The notes: generated by a model not told the origin, from the sequence alone. Positions 48,071 through 60,475 are shown, counted from the stretch's first letter. The stretch: DNA of 64,000 bases from Phyto melanocephala (GCA_941918925.1 OW799236.1:76944713-77008712); one strand, 5' to 3'. Translations and numbers: made by a program.

Positions 48071-48667
48071 TTATGTATTAAAAAAACCAATTGAATAACT
48101 TAAATCATATAAAGGCGTTTCTTTTATAGAGGTATAGAATTTTGAAATGGAATAAAACAAAGATAAATTTTTTAAATTGACGATAAAAGTTACTTTTTTC
48201 GAAAGAAAATTCCCTGGCATTATAATTTAAATATGACTACTGGCATATAACCGCCACGGCTGGCTCGAACATAGTCTAATCTGGAGGTCTAAATTTTTTT
48301 TTCGATTGTTTGCGGCCATTTTACTAACCCATTAAGCACACCAGTCAGTTTTTTGGATGCTACGGTGTCTCAACCTGCACTTAAGGATTATCATCACTCC
48401 AAATATAGCAGTTGTGTTTTCAATCTTGTTTTAGGTAAATTCACTGAATCTACGCCTTGATATTCAGGCTTTAGTCTATTCATATTGAAATGCCAAACCA
48501 AATTAAACATAAATTACTTGATAGCTGACAAAATGGTCGCCAGTTAAAAAAGTGTTGCCAACTTAAAGTCTTATACTTCTATAAAAACACGCCGCATTTA
48601 ATAAAAAGTTATAGCTTTACAATATAACTAGAAAGAAATGTGTGAATAATTTTGTTCGCCTCTGTAT

Positions 48668-49049
48668 ATGTGAGAGCGCATAGAGAAAGGGACCTAAGGG
48701 TAAAAACATGTTTTGTTCAGGAGAGTTATTTTAAAGATTAAATGATTTTTCTATTTTTTTAAATTGTTTATAAGGAAAAGAATAAATTTTTTGTAGTTTC
48801 GTAAAATCAAGTTATTTTGTTAATTTAGTAGGGGAAAAAATGAAAATAAATAAATTTTACCGTTAGGTCCCTTTTATTTGCGCTTAGAATCGTCGACTTC
48901 ACTTTTATAAAATGAGAATATCTCTGGGAGGTAACACTTTTAGGGCATGGGATCGGTCTTATTCGATGCTCAGATGTTGTCCACATCAAAAAAAAAAGTG
49001 AAAATTGTTTTTTTTACCTTTAGGTCCCTTTCTCTATGCGCTGTCACAT
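48668..49049. mobile_element. MITE with 38-bp termini and TA target
   Basis: The left end tgtgagagcgcatagagaaa, continuing gggacctaagggtaaaa, is inverted at 49011-49049 with two or three mismatches. TA flanks both ends. A third partial copy of the terminus lies inside at about 48857-48888 ('accgttaggtcccttt' then gcgctt), so the element carries three related termini. Confidence 0.85.
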
Positions 49050-49051
49050 AT

Positions 49052-50761
49052 GATTAAAATTTTTTTCTTATTTTAATTTATTTATTTTTTATTTTTATTC
49101 ATTTAATATTTTTTTTTTATTATTTTTTATTTTGTTTATTTTATATTTTTTTTTTGTTCCTATAAAAATTTTATTATTTATCTTAAATCACTTAAATCTC
49201 CGCTTTTAAATTTTTTTAATTGTTTTTTGTTCATTTTTTTCCGTTTTAATTTTTTTTGCTCATAGGATGTCAATTACCCTTTCTTAGGATAAAACAATCT
49301 CCTATGGTTTTTGTTTTTCAATATCCGCCTTTTGTTTGTATGCATGCCAGCCAGCCAGAATACAGTAATCACCATGTCGTCATCTAAATTTATTTTCGTT
49401 TTTATAGTCAACTTGCTAGTTTAACAACGTTTTACTACTTTAAAGTCGTCATTATGTCTAGTGCGGTTATTATAAATTTTCTTTGAGTCTTTAGATATGT
49501 GTGCAGTTGTGTGTGTGTTTTTTTCACAAATTTGTGAAGACAAGAAGTATGCTGAGAGGGGCCCAATATTATTTTTACTATTGAAATTTCACTCGTAAAC
49601 GTATGATAGTTGTTCAGATGATTCTTTCATGATATATAAAGTAGTAGTGTATAAGTGCATATTTCTCTTATCATCATCATCATCACTATAAAAATTCGTT
49701 ATATGCTCTCCCTTTTTTGTGCTCTTTATTGAAGGAAAAATACTAAATTCTCTATATTCGTTTGAGTTGTATTCATTGCATTTTTGTTGCTGCATGCATT
49801 CATTTACTGATGCATTCGTTTCATATACAACTATGCGAATGTTGCTTTTGCTTACTATTGCTGTTGCCGCTTTTACTACATACGTTTACGTGCTATGACT
49901 AACAATTTGTGGTGGTAAACTTTTAGTTGTTTTCATAAGTTTCAAGTTGCAGGTTGTGCGCTTCGTTCGTTGTCGGTATTTTTATTTGGCCATAAAAATC
50001 TAGATTTTGTTTAACCTCAAGATACTATACAAAAATTTAAGATAATTTTTTAAAATTGTTTGAAACAGAATTGGGTGGTAGTGCGTAGTGTGTAATGTGT
50101 GGGGTGGCCTTCGTGTGAACAGTGCGTATTTTGTGGAGTGGTTAAGATTGTGATGTAGCAGCGTTAAGTTTGCGTGCACATGTGTTGTTTGCCATCGCAA
50201 TTTAATGATTTAAAGTTGTCTTTATTAAACGTTAACGGCACGTTCACACTCATATAGTTCATAAGAGTACGTGTCCATGTATGGTGCTATTAAAAATATG
50301 GCTAAAATTTATGGTGGTCTGCTACTGAAATAATTTTATTTTTAAGAAATTCTAAAAAAAGTATAAAACAATTTCTAACACTCTTTTATAGTGACGAACT
50401 TTAAGAAGCAGTTAAAATAAGTTAAAGTAAATTTTGACACCAACTTGTTTATTTTCCATTATATGTATGCACATCTGTGTATGTGTAGTATTATGCCAAA
50501 AGTGTGTGTTTTTCATGTCATTTTAACATTTATTGTTGTATTTCAAACACACACGCTCCATTAATTGTTCTCCATTTGCCTGCTTCAAAGTAAAACCGCG
50601 TGTTTCAAGTCGTGTTTGTTTGTCAGTTTATGAATTCTTTTTTGCTTGTTTGGAGCTGGGTGGCAAAGTGTTTTAAGTGAATTGTTGCCGCTGTCATACA
50701 TTGTGTTTTATAATAATTACATTATTTGGTTGTTACTGTTTTTGTGTTGTGGAAGTTATTT
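49052..50761. other. Non-coding DNA, possible leader of exon 50762
   Basis: T-rich low complexity at 49060-49270. From about 49300 the texture changes to mixed fly non-coding DNA with TGTTG words. The stretch 50575-50761 directly before the ATG could be leader; tcagttt at 50623 resembles an initiator. No open frame here looks real. Confidence 0.3.
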
Positions 50762-50793
50762 ATGAATCCAGATGAAATTACTTTTTTGCCACG
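50762..50793 (+). CDS. Candidate short first coding exon, MNPDEITFLP
   Basis: The ATG at 50762 follows an in-frame TAA about 50 bases upstream and gives ten codons plus two bases before a perfect donor (cacg then gtaagta). Very short first coding exons of this form are common in large fly genes with long introns. The gene is not recognised, the downstream exons are not visible, and chance is possible for such a short frame. Confidence 0.4.
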
Positions 50794-51199
50794 GTAAGTA
50801 AATTATATATATTTTTTTCGGGGGAATAATATACATTTATTTATGTGTATATGTATGTGTGTGTATCCATTCATACATATGTGTGTAATATAGATTTCCT
50901 ACAATTTGTGACATGTTTAAGTTTTTTTTTTTTTTTTTTAGAAGCATAAATGTGGGAACATTTTTAAAACTTTGAAGTACAAAAGAGGCTTAAATTTTTC
51001 TAGTTATTTCAATTATTTCAACTTTAAGAATTTAAGATGTATGAACCAGCAGCCAAAGGATCGTATTCGTGCTACTTTTTCTGGCTGATTCCTGTAATTA
51101 GGGTACACTTAATTATAAAGTTTTAAATGACCAGCTGATCATCTTCTATTCCTTTCGAAATGTCGAAATTTTATACATTTTTTTCTCTTCTCTCGATTC

Positions 51200-51592
51200 T
51201 AGACAACCGTCCGGTTATCAAATAAAAGAACTTGACTAGTAGAATATAACAACAAAAAAAATTAAAATCCATGATTGCCGCCAATACAAAATGGCGTACA
51301 ATAAATTTTAATACATATGAGCCAAATCTAGTAATTTAAAATTTTCCTCAATTAGTATTAAATGAGAGGGCGTCACGTAAACTATAAAAAAGTCCAAAAA
51401 TTCATATTGTTGTCCTTAACAAAATTAATAATTTTTTTTCTTCACCTTCAATATGGGTATCAAATAAAAGGGGTCATTGGAAAATTAAAGTTGGCGTCGA
51501 AAATAATAAAGCAAAATGACTACGCTCTGAAGTGATATGATGATGAAGGGTATTATGAGTTTCGGCACGGCCGAGTAAAACACTCTAAATAG
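51200..51592 (+). repeat. Dispersed fly repeat, right part
   Basis: It contains 'gacaaccgtccggttatc', 'gaacttgactagtagaata', 'gccgccaatacaaaatggcg', and the terminal 'gaagggtattatgag' plus 'cggcacggccg'. The same order is seen at 55.0-55.45 kb. The left part is missing. Confidence 0.75.
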
Positions 51593-51716
51593 TTTTTATT
51601 ATATTTTACAATTTTACTTCGCTTTAAAACAAAAGGAAGTTTAATGTGAATTTTGTGATCTTTAATAATAGTCACTAATGAAGTCAGAAGTCGCGAGTAA
51701 TTATGTTATGTTTGTA

Positions 51717-52682
51717 AATGGTGGTCCAACCATAATGCACGATGTTAATTGTGAGTAGCACCTTAACGTCAAGTTTTTTGCCCAACTTAATTTGAAATTT
51801 CTTTGTTTCAGTTCAGCAATTGAGCAGTGCGTTAAGATTGTTAAAGCCTTTTACAAAAGTAAACGTTCAAATCAAAATGCATTTCGTGCACTTCTTGGTT
51901 TTTATGGTCAGCATAATCGACCAAACGTGTCCACCAACGAGAGAAATGTGCTCAAATTTTAGCAACCCGGGTCTGTAGGAAATGTGAAGAAACCTGTGAT
52001 GGTCGCCCATTTCGTTGTGCGGAAAACATTGCTGTGTCCAACAATTGAACATCTCACGAACATCACTGAAGTGAATTTTAAATAAATATTTGAATTTACA
52101 TGCTTAAAAGCTACAATTGTCTCAAGAGCTGAATCATTCTGACCATTTTAAGCGTGGTCAATATGCCGAATGCTTGGTTGAACAGATGTAAGTGAATGGT
52201 GAATTTACAAAGAAAATCATCATCATACAGAATTTTCGTATTGAGGATTCATGAGTGATTGTTAAAAAGTATGTAAAGATGTATTCTCATAGAGTGACTG
52301 TTTGATCGGGCTGGACTTCTTCGAAATTGATGTTCGCTATCATCAGATGATAACATACATTTTAGGGCCAGAAGTTGAGGTTATGAAGCTGGACGATATG
52401 TGGGTCCAACAGAAGGGTACCACTTGCCATACAGCCAACGAAACAATGGCCTTTTGCGCAAGAAATTCAATGGCCGTGTTATCTCACGTCGGGGGGCGAT
52501 GTTAATTGGCCGCCACGATTATGTGATTTGACACCACTGGACTTTTTTCTTTAGGGATATTTAATAGAAAAAGTGAACGTACGTAAGGCCAAGAAAAAAA
52601 AATAAAAAAAAAGAAGATACTTCTTTTAAAAGATTTTTTTTATTTACAATGAACATCGTTCGTTTTGGTTGGACTACCCTGT
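51717..52682 (+). mobile_element. Rosa-type mariner element, near full length, dead
   Basis: Imperfect termini ggtggtccaacc (51720) and, inverted, ggtagtccaacc (52669-52680) bracket a broken transposase. The N-terminal block at 51832-51960 reads IVKAFYKSKRSNQNAFRAL then FYGQHNRPNVST, the typical helix-turn-helix. At 52296-52400 a frame reads RVTV then DFFEIDVRYHQMI. At 52400-52440 comes DDMWVQQKGTTCHTANETM, where the second catalytic D is K. Then KKFNGRVISRRG and, one frame over, GDVNWPPRLCDLTPLDFFL. The spacing from the second to the third catalytic position is 41 residues (124 bases, so one net frameshift), which is the DD41D arrangement of the rosa group. The first catalytic region is deleted or unreadable. 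Confidence 0.8.
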
Positions 52683-54480
52683 TCTTTAAAGCTCTATTTA
52701 CTATTTTGTTTAAATAAAATTAAAGTAATCTCTATTATAATATATACTAATTTCTATTCATCTTCGCTTCTTTTATATTTCTAATCCTTAAGGTTTATGT
52801 TCGTTTAAGCATTATTATTTTTTTAATTTATTAAATTAACACTCTTTGTCTTTACATAATTTACACCTTTTTAAACGCTTTGAAAAAATACAACTTTACA
52901 TAATTGTTATAAATGAACTTAACACTTTTGTCTTTATCTTGGCTCTCTATGCATAAATGTTAAAATTAAATTAGGGTCAACACCATGGCTTATGTTCATA
53001 TACATGTATCCTTTTTCAACATCATCATCATCAAAGAAAATAAATTAAAAAATCTTAAAGATTATATTATTTTTTAATTTTTATCAAACAAAATACAAAA
53101 CGTTTGTTTTATTGCTAAAATGAAAGAAAAATCTATTAAAACCCCTTTAGATAAAAGCGAATTTTATGAAAAATGGAGCAAAAAAAAATTTTGTAATAAA
53201 TTTCTTAATTGTGCCACTCTTTGCAGATGATGATCGTTATGTACTTTGAAGCTCAATGTGAATTAAGGTCGATTTTTATGAAAATATGTTCCAATTTTTG
53301 TTGATGTTGTTTATGTTGTTGTTTTTTATGTATTAAATCAAAACAATATAAACTATTATTATTTTTATTCGTAAACCGTATGTGGGTGTTTGTTTGAGAC
53401 AAAAATCTCCAGCCAGGCTGTAAGTAAAACTGATTGTTTTTCTTTAATAGTTATTTTATGGTAAATGGGTTGTTGTTTTTATTATTGTCATTGCAGTTCT
53501 ATTTGTCATTCTTTTTTTTTGGCATTATATTTTTCTGGAGTTCGTTAACTTGCTGATTCTTATTATTTTTATTTTCTGATTTTATTCATCACTTTTTTAA
53601 CAGCAACAACAAAGAAATGCTTGTTGTTGTCTCTCATCTTTGGACAATAAGTATTGTTTGTGAACTGTTCTTTTCCATGAATTTAGTTTTGTAGTTGTAA
53701 TCTAAAGAGCGAAAGCAATCTTAAAAGTTCATTTAAATTAAGTCGTTTTTATACTTAGAAAACTCTTATCAATAACTATAAAGTCTTCTAAATAAATAAA
53801 ATCAACTATTAAAACTTTAAACAAATATACTTTTTAAGAAACTGTTGAATGCGTAGGTTTTCAAGTATTTAAAGTGATGATTTGTTAGTAGAGGTACATG
53901 AGTTTAAAACGAGGTGGTCAGAACATTTTTAGTATATGGCTTAAAAATTTGTTTCAAGGTACTTTTGGAAATTGTGCGGTTTTTTTTGGAAATTGTGTTC
54001 ATGACTTGTATGTAATAGGTAGAACAGGTAGCTGCTGTGCAGCTCACTTGGGTCCATTATATTGATCCCTTTGTAATACCTGAATAGAAAAGTAAGAATA
54101 GAATATAAAGGAAGCAGACAAGTCCAGAGTCTCCGGCGGGAATAGAATCTACTAATTTAGTCTTCTATGTCACCTAGTAAGGTAGACTATAAGAAGAAAT
54201 CATCCACATAACCCAGGTGTCACTGTATACCTTTCGTTGCTTCGCTGGTAATTTTTGACATATTTATAATAAAAGAAACAGAACACACACTTTCTTTAGT
54301 CCACTGTTAATGTAGAAAGATCAGCTGCCAATTAAATCGATTTAAAATTTTTATTTGAGTCCTTTTCGACAGCAGGAGTACTTAATTTTATTTATTTTTG
54401 TTTTTTTTTATATCCTTTATCATCAGTTCCACGTTTTTAAATTAAATATAAGTTGAACCGGTCAGCATTGCTTGTCCCAA
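52683..54480. other. Unassigned DNA
   Basis: Mostly intron-like fly texture. The stretch 53990-54250 is less AT-rich, has stops in all frames and could be an old retroelement piece; I could not name it. Confidence 0.3.
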
Positions 54481-54483
54481 CCA

Positions 54484-55452
54484 TTTTTTATACACTTTAC
54501 CTGTGGTGCACAAGGGTATATATAGCTTTGTAATTTCTAAAATTTTCATTTCCGACCCCATAAAGTATATATTTTCTAAAAGCTTATGAATAGAGAAGTC
54601 GATCAGGACATGTCCGTCTGTCCGTGTATTGTTTGAAATCAACTTTTAGAAGCAACTATAGTTCCTCAGATCTGTGTATGGTATCAATCTTTAGGAAATA
54701 GCAGGGAATGAATTGCTATCAAAATTCATCACCATTGCCCCATAACTTTCTGAAATATAAGCAAATAAACACGACGCCTCTGTTTTTTCCCCTACTTTTT
54801 TGCCACCAAAATTAAAATTTTTTAGCCATAGAATAATTTATAGGAACCTTGGCTACTATTTGTAGATATAATATGCCTCTAGAGATATTCGTGAAAATTT
54901 TTGGATAAAGCGTGCTCTAATCGGTAAAGTTATAGGCAAAAATCTTTTTTAAAAATATATATTCCAAAAATTTACAAACGAAAGTAAATTTTTTTGAGCT
55001 TCTAGACAACCGGGAGGGTCAATATTGGTATCATCTGAAAGGACTTGACTAGCGCAATATAAGCACTATAAAAAATTAAAATTCCTGTTGGCCGCCACCA
55101 CAAAATGGCGGATAAAAAATTTATATATGGGCCAAATCTTGTATTTTAAATTGAACCCCCTCAATGTTGGTATCAAATTAAAGGGCTTGACTAGTAGAAT
55201 ACAGTAAATTATTAAAAAATTTAAATTCCAAGATGGCGTCTCAAACAAAATGGCGGATCAAATTTGTTTAACCCCATCAATATGGGTATCAAATTAAAAG
55301 GCTTGACTAGTAGAATACAAATAACGTAAAAATTCAAAATCAAAGATGGCGTCAGAAATAGTAACGATATAGCATTATACCTATGTACATGATGGTGAAG
55401 GGTATTATCAGATTCGACACGGCCGAATATATGTAGCACTCTTACTTGTTTA
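54484..55452 (+). repeat. Dispersed fly repeat, nearly complete copy
   Basis: It runs from 'ttttttatacactttacctg' through the 'accccataaagtatata' block (54555), a gtccgtctgtccg run and two modules with 'caaaatggcgga' plus 'cttgactag' (55103, 55245), to 'gaagggtattatcag', 'cacggccgaatata' and 'ctcttacttgtt'. It is about 970 bp and non-coding. Minus-strand frames at 55066-55248 and 55221-55439 are read from the repeated modules. Confidence 0.8.
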
Positions 55453-57241
55453 TGTTATATTAATTTTAAGATAAATTGTGATATATGTCATCTGACATAA
55501 AACTGCTGCTGCAGCACTATTTTGGTTCGTGAAAGTATTTTTGATGAGGTACACAAAAATTTATAAAAAAAAGTCGATTTTGAATTTTTGTTACTCTGTT
55601 TATTAACGATATGTAATCGTAACGATTAGTAGTTTGATTACTTTTATTTGGATGGTGAAGTAACGATTAAAGATTATTTTAGTTTTGCTTGACAATTAAT
55701 TGCTTACTATTATTAACCATTAAAAAATCTGTGGCAAAAAGGAAAAACTGCTTAAGTCGACATAAGGTAAAATTAAGATAATCCCATCATTACAATACCG
55801 GAATTCAAAACTAACCTCAGACACATTTTCAACTATTAAAGGAAGTTGTAGCGTAAAAACGTATTGCCTTTATTTTTTCAGAGAACAATATCGTTCGGAA
55901 TAATAACTTATTTGAACTTATAATTTAGCTAAATATATGAAAATAAATATGGCCTTTAATTTGTATAGCGCAGAATTCTTACTTTAAAGATAAAAATGAT
56001 TTTTTTTGTAAAGTGCTTTCCTTGAAGATTATAAAAACAGACATAGGTAGTTTTTCCTTATTGCCACAAATATAAATAGGATTACTTGTAGTTGCGATAA
56101 AATAATCTAATGTAATCCAAAGTAATCTAAAAATAAACCGACCACTTTGTAAGATTACTTTTGATTATTTTTAAAGTCTAGTGCATTCTACACTCGCTAT
56201 ATTCTCCTTCTATAGAAAATCTGTCATAAATTTTATAAATTTATTTCAAATGTTAGACAAATTCTCTATGTGTTGTTAAAAAAAATTTAAACTATTTAAT
56301 CTTTATGTAAAATTTAGGAAAACTGTTTCATATATTTAAAAAACTTCAGAGATATTCCCTCTTTACTTTATTGTTGAACTTAGTCGATGGCTAGCAACTT
56401 GTTGTAGCTGTTGTTTTTCTTAACCATTGTTGTTGGGGTGGTATTTTGTTGTTAGTTAGGCTGCTTCGTATATGTAAGTTTAAATCATCAATGTTTGCTG
56501 CTGGTATGTGTGTTTGTAAGTACATCAACATACTTCGACGTCGTTGTCATTGTGTTGTAATCTTAAGAATTTTAACTTTTCCGCTTCTTATCACATTTTT
56601 TTCTTTAGCTTTCCACTTCTTTTATAGTTTTTACTTCTTATTGTTGTTTTTACCATTTTGCCTTAAAATTGTTGTTGCCGCATTGTAATAAAATACCAGG
56701 GCTTACATACTTTATTTTTTCTTCCAAGAAAATTGTACATGCTTGTTTAATAAACGTAGCAAGAACAAAATTGCAATGGCGAGAAGCAGCCACTTTTCTT
56801 ATTTTCTTTTTCTTTTATTCCTCTGCTAAATACTTGTCTAAACAGTTTAACGGCTGTTGTGGGCAATTTTACACATTAAGTTAATTATAGTAATATTTTC
56901 TAAAAGTTTTTTGTTATCAAATTTTCATTCGTTTTAAATATTAAGTAAGCATTGAAATATGTAATACACATGTATGTACATATGTATAGTATGTTTGACT
57001 TTTTAGAAATTCTTAATAAAAGAGGTACTTGACTTACACATCAATACATACATACATACATATGTATGTGAATATGAGTTAATTTGCGATAAATATAAGA
57101 ATATAATTTTTAATTTATAAAGATAATTTTACGAAAAGTTTCTATACAAAGTAAATTTTCTATAGAAAATGTAGAATTCTTAAAATTTAGATATGAAGAC
57201 AATTCGAACTTGTCGCGAGATGTTGTCTTGACAGCGTTCAT
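55453..57241. other. Unassigned DNA
   Basis: Open frames at 56446-56688 and 56669-56884 are hydrophobic by composition and match no family. A CATA simple repeat with dyad symmetry lies at 57043-57070. Confidence 0.3.
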
Positions 57242-59394
57242 TTTTATACCCGCCACCAAAAAAATGGTGGGGGTATATTCATTTTGTCATTCCGTTTGTA
57301 ACACATCGAAATATCCATTTTAGACCCCATAAAGTATATATATTCTGAATCAGGGTTTGATTTGATGACGATCTAGCTATGTCCGTCCGTCTGTCCGTCT
57401 GTTGAAAGCACGATAGAGGTCGCACCGAAAAAGCTAGGGGGCTCAAATTTTGCAAGAATCTTTCTTATAGACAAGGTTTGTTTGGTATTGAAAATCGGAA
57501 TATTAGGAAGAGAGCTATAGCTCGAAAAGCAAGAGTAGGTCGAAAAACCGTGTCCTTCGAACATCGAATAAAATGGAATTGTGTCCAAACGCCTTAACGT
57601 AGACTCATGAAACTTCGAATATATATTTCCTGGGTAAATATTTTTCCCCGAAAATTGTCTAAATCTATGCATTAGAAGAGGAGTTATCGATCAAAATGTA
57701 CGAAAATTTATACCGCACAGTGTATTTTTCGGTATATTTAAAAACAAAAACGTCATAAAAGCAACAAAATTGGATGTACGACTCTGAAATTTTGCACACT
57801 TTGCTTTTTGGTGACACGCTTTCTTGTAACGGCAAATCAATGTGCCACGCCCACTTTTACGCCCACCTCCCACATAACGTTTTAACTAAAATTCATATAA
57901 TTTCTCTATTAATAAAGATTTTGGAATAATAAAGGCCTATCTTGAAACACCTCAGTTGTACTCATTCGCAAAAATAACTTTGACACGCCTACTATAACGC
58001 CCACTTTTCACGTTATCTACCGTTAATGAAATTTAAAAGCTTATAAAACCGCCAAAATTAGAGGTATGATGATAAAATTTGCTACGTATATCCCCCTAGG
58101 CATTGTCATTACTGTGCCAGAAAATTAAGGTGCCACGCCCACTTTTACGCCCACCTCCCATATAACGTTTTACTCAAAATTCATATAATTTCTCTATTAA
58201 TAAAGATTTTGGAATTATAAAGGGCTATATTGAAACACCTCAGTTGTACTCATTCGCAAAAATAACATTGACACGCCTACTATAACGCCCACTTTTCACG
58301 TAATCTACCGTTAATGAAATTTAAAAGCTCATAAAACTGCCAAAATTAGAAGTATAATGATCAAATTTGCTACGTATATCCTTCTAATCTAATGTTATTG
58401 TTGTTGTCAAAAAGTTTAGGTGACACGCCCTCTTTAACGCCTACCTCCCATATCTTAAATTCATGTAATTTCTCTATTGACAAAGTTTTTGGGAAAATAA
58501 AGGACTATATTGAAACATCTAACTTTTATTTGTTAGCAGAAACTTTATTGACACGCCTACTTTAACGCCCACTTTCATTGAAAGACTACATTTACAAAAA
58601 CATTTTAGTAGCATATCGAAGTTATAAAGGGTGGTTAAATTTTAAGGGCCGACGTTGATTTTAAATAAAACACAAATTATTTAAGAAATTATTATCATTT
58701 CTTTTTATAATGATAATATTTGTATGGTTCAATTATGTATATAACAAAATATCGGCCAAATGCAACCCACCCCCATCCTTGGCGACACTCCTCTATCTGA
58801 TGGTCCAAATTTTCAATGGCAATGTTGATGCTCAATTGTTGGGCATGATGATGAGGCGAGGTTGACTTCTCTTTTGCCATACTATCGCAAAAACCAGCAG
58901 TGGTTCCCATTCAACGAACTAAGAAGGCATTCACAGATTTTCTAACATTTTATACAGACCTGTTTTGCAGAAATTTAAATATTTTTTACAATTCTCCCGA
59001 TTGTGGACGAATTTGAACGATTATGTTGATCAAAAGAATTACGAAGTGCACAAAATGCATTTTGATTTGAACGCCCATTTTTATAAAAAACCTGAATAAC
59101 TTTAAAGCATTGCTCATTTGCGTATCTTTCCACGGATCAAATTGAGTAAGTTTGAGATTGAGAAATGTCAAGTGAAGTGCAAAAAACAAGTTTAAAGACA
59201 AGGTGTAGTTCACCTTCAACATGGGCCCTTAAAATTTAACCACCCTCTACAAAGAAAGTGATACATATTTTATTATAAAGAGATTATTCCATAATGATTA
59301 ACAAAATAATAAATATTGTGCTTTAAATGTACACAGAATTGGTGGTGGGTATAAAAGATTCGGCACAGCCGAATATAGTGCTCTTACTTGTTTT
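57242..59394 (+). repeat. Dispersed fly repeat, long copy with nested MITE
   Basis: It begins 'tttatacccgccaccaaaa', has the 'accccataaagtatata' block (57323) and the gtccgtc run, then three diverged copies of a module of about 295 bp ('cacgcccacttttacgccca' at 57846 and 58136, and a third with 'gacacgccctctttaacg' near 58423), and ends 'gtgggtataaaagattcgg' with 'ctcttacttgtttt'. The 621-bp MITE at 58627-59247 is inserted near its right end. No coding capacity was seen. Confidence 0.85.
58627..59247 (-). mobile_element. Rosa-type mariner deletion derivative (621 bp)
   Basis: The termini aagggtggttaaattttaag, then ggcc, are inverted at 59224-59247 with one mismatch, and TA flanks both sides. 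On the minus strand the N-terminal helix-turn-helix survives (ALKVIQVFYKNGRSNQNAF then CALRNSF and HNRSNSSTIGRI, about 59090-58990), and near the other end a C-terminal tail (RSVAKDGGGLHLADIL, about 58810-58750). The whole catalytic domain between them has been deleted. The frame at 58695-58910 is the C-terminal part read out of phase. Confidence 0.85.
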
Positions 59395-59403
59395 GCTTTT
59401 ATG

Positions 59404-59629
59404 CAAGGTGAATTCATATCTGGTGACTTATTTACCAATAAGGTATTGCATAAATATTAGTATTTCTATAATTTATTTTACAAACTTTATCAATTTTATA
59501 AAATTGCTCAACCGACGTCCTTAAAAATTAATTTAAATGTAAACAAACTTTGACATTGTGCAGTTAGAATAAAACGAGCAAGAAACAATCAGCTGGCTTT
59601 ATAACATCACCTGATATGAATTCGCCTTG
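59404..59629. mobile_element. 226-bp hAT-like MITE (CAAGG ends)
   Basis: The ends caaggtgaattcatatctgg and, inverted, caaggcgaattcatatcagg match with two differences. Exact 8-bp duplications CTTTTATG lie at 59396-59403 and 59630-59637. It is non-coding. It inserted immediately to the right of the dispersed repeat. Confidence 0.9.
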
Positions 59630-59696
59630 CTTTTATGTTAGGACACTCACTTTGTCAGCAGTGTTGTCATATTTTCATAAAGTTGCATATATGTAT

Positions 59697-60424
59697 CAAG
59701 GCATATCCATTAGGTACTCGTATCCAATCAGCTGACTGTTTTTTTTATATACATTTTATAAGCGTTAACAAGGCATATTCATACAGGTATATGCAACGGC
59801 GTGTTGATACAACAAAGCAACTTTTTAGGGGATTTTTTCTCTGAAGGCCAATTTGTATAACAGGGATGGAACAGTTGTTTTTAATTCAATAAAATTTTAT
59901 AAAAAAAGTATATGTGTTTGTGAAGCACATTATAAATGGTGCAAAAACAACAAATATACATAAAGTTGGTAAATTTATCATCAAAAAAGCACAATTAAGT
60001 TTAATGTTTAATTCGGAATCCAAAATCTTATTTTCCATTCCTGCATAAATAAATGGAATCAAGGGGAATTCAACAAATTTAGACGTTGTGTTTCCGCATC
60101 AATCCGCTGATAATTTCACCTGTATGATTCGCCTTGAGCGTTACCAACTTTTTTAAAAGTCTTGCCTGCAGTTGTCAAACTTAATTTTTTTTTAATTTTA
60201 TTATACAATAAATTACTTGCAATTTCAGTTGGTTTAAAAGGTTTTAAAAAATACAAAACCATGAATAAAAAGTTTTCGCTTTAAATTTTTTTAAAAATTA
60301 TTGAAATTAAAGAAGAAAATAAAAAAATTGTGTGACATATGCCGGCATATATACAAAAACAAAATACATGTTTTTTATTGTTATGTTTGTTGCTGCGATG
60401 CATATACCTTATGGATATGCCTTG
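59697..60424. mobile_element. hAT-like MITE, outer member of a nested pair
   Basis: The left end caaggcatatccattaggta is inverted at 60405-60424 (tac then cttatggatatgccttg). The flanking octamers atatgtat and atgtgtat match at 7 of 8 positions. It is non-coding. A second member of the same terminus family (59769-60136) sits inside it. Confidence 0.8.
59769..60136. mobile_element. hAT-like MITE, inner member of the nested pair
   Basis: The left end caaggcatattcatacaggt and the right end, inverted, caaggcgaatcatacaggtg are related. The octamers agcgttaa (59761-59768) and agcgttac (60137-60144) match at 7 of 8. The right half is homologous to 24910-25129. Confidence 0.8.
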
Positions 60425-60475
60425 ATGTGTATTTTGTAAGCAAAACCACAAGTGCAAATTAAAAAAAAAAAACAA

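Noticed and set aside
56446..56884. Two hydrophobic plus-strand frames as membrane proteins
   Set aside because: The hydrophobicity follows from T-rich DNA; there is no conserved motif and no donor/acceptor context.
57373..57672. 99-residue minus-strand frame ending in DGQTDG
   Set aside because: It is a translation of the dispersed repeat's gtccgtc block; a similar frame occurs in the copy at 88-390.
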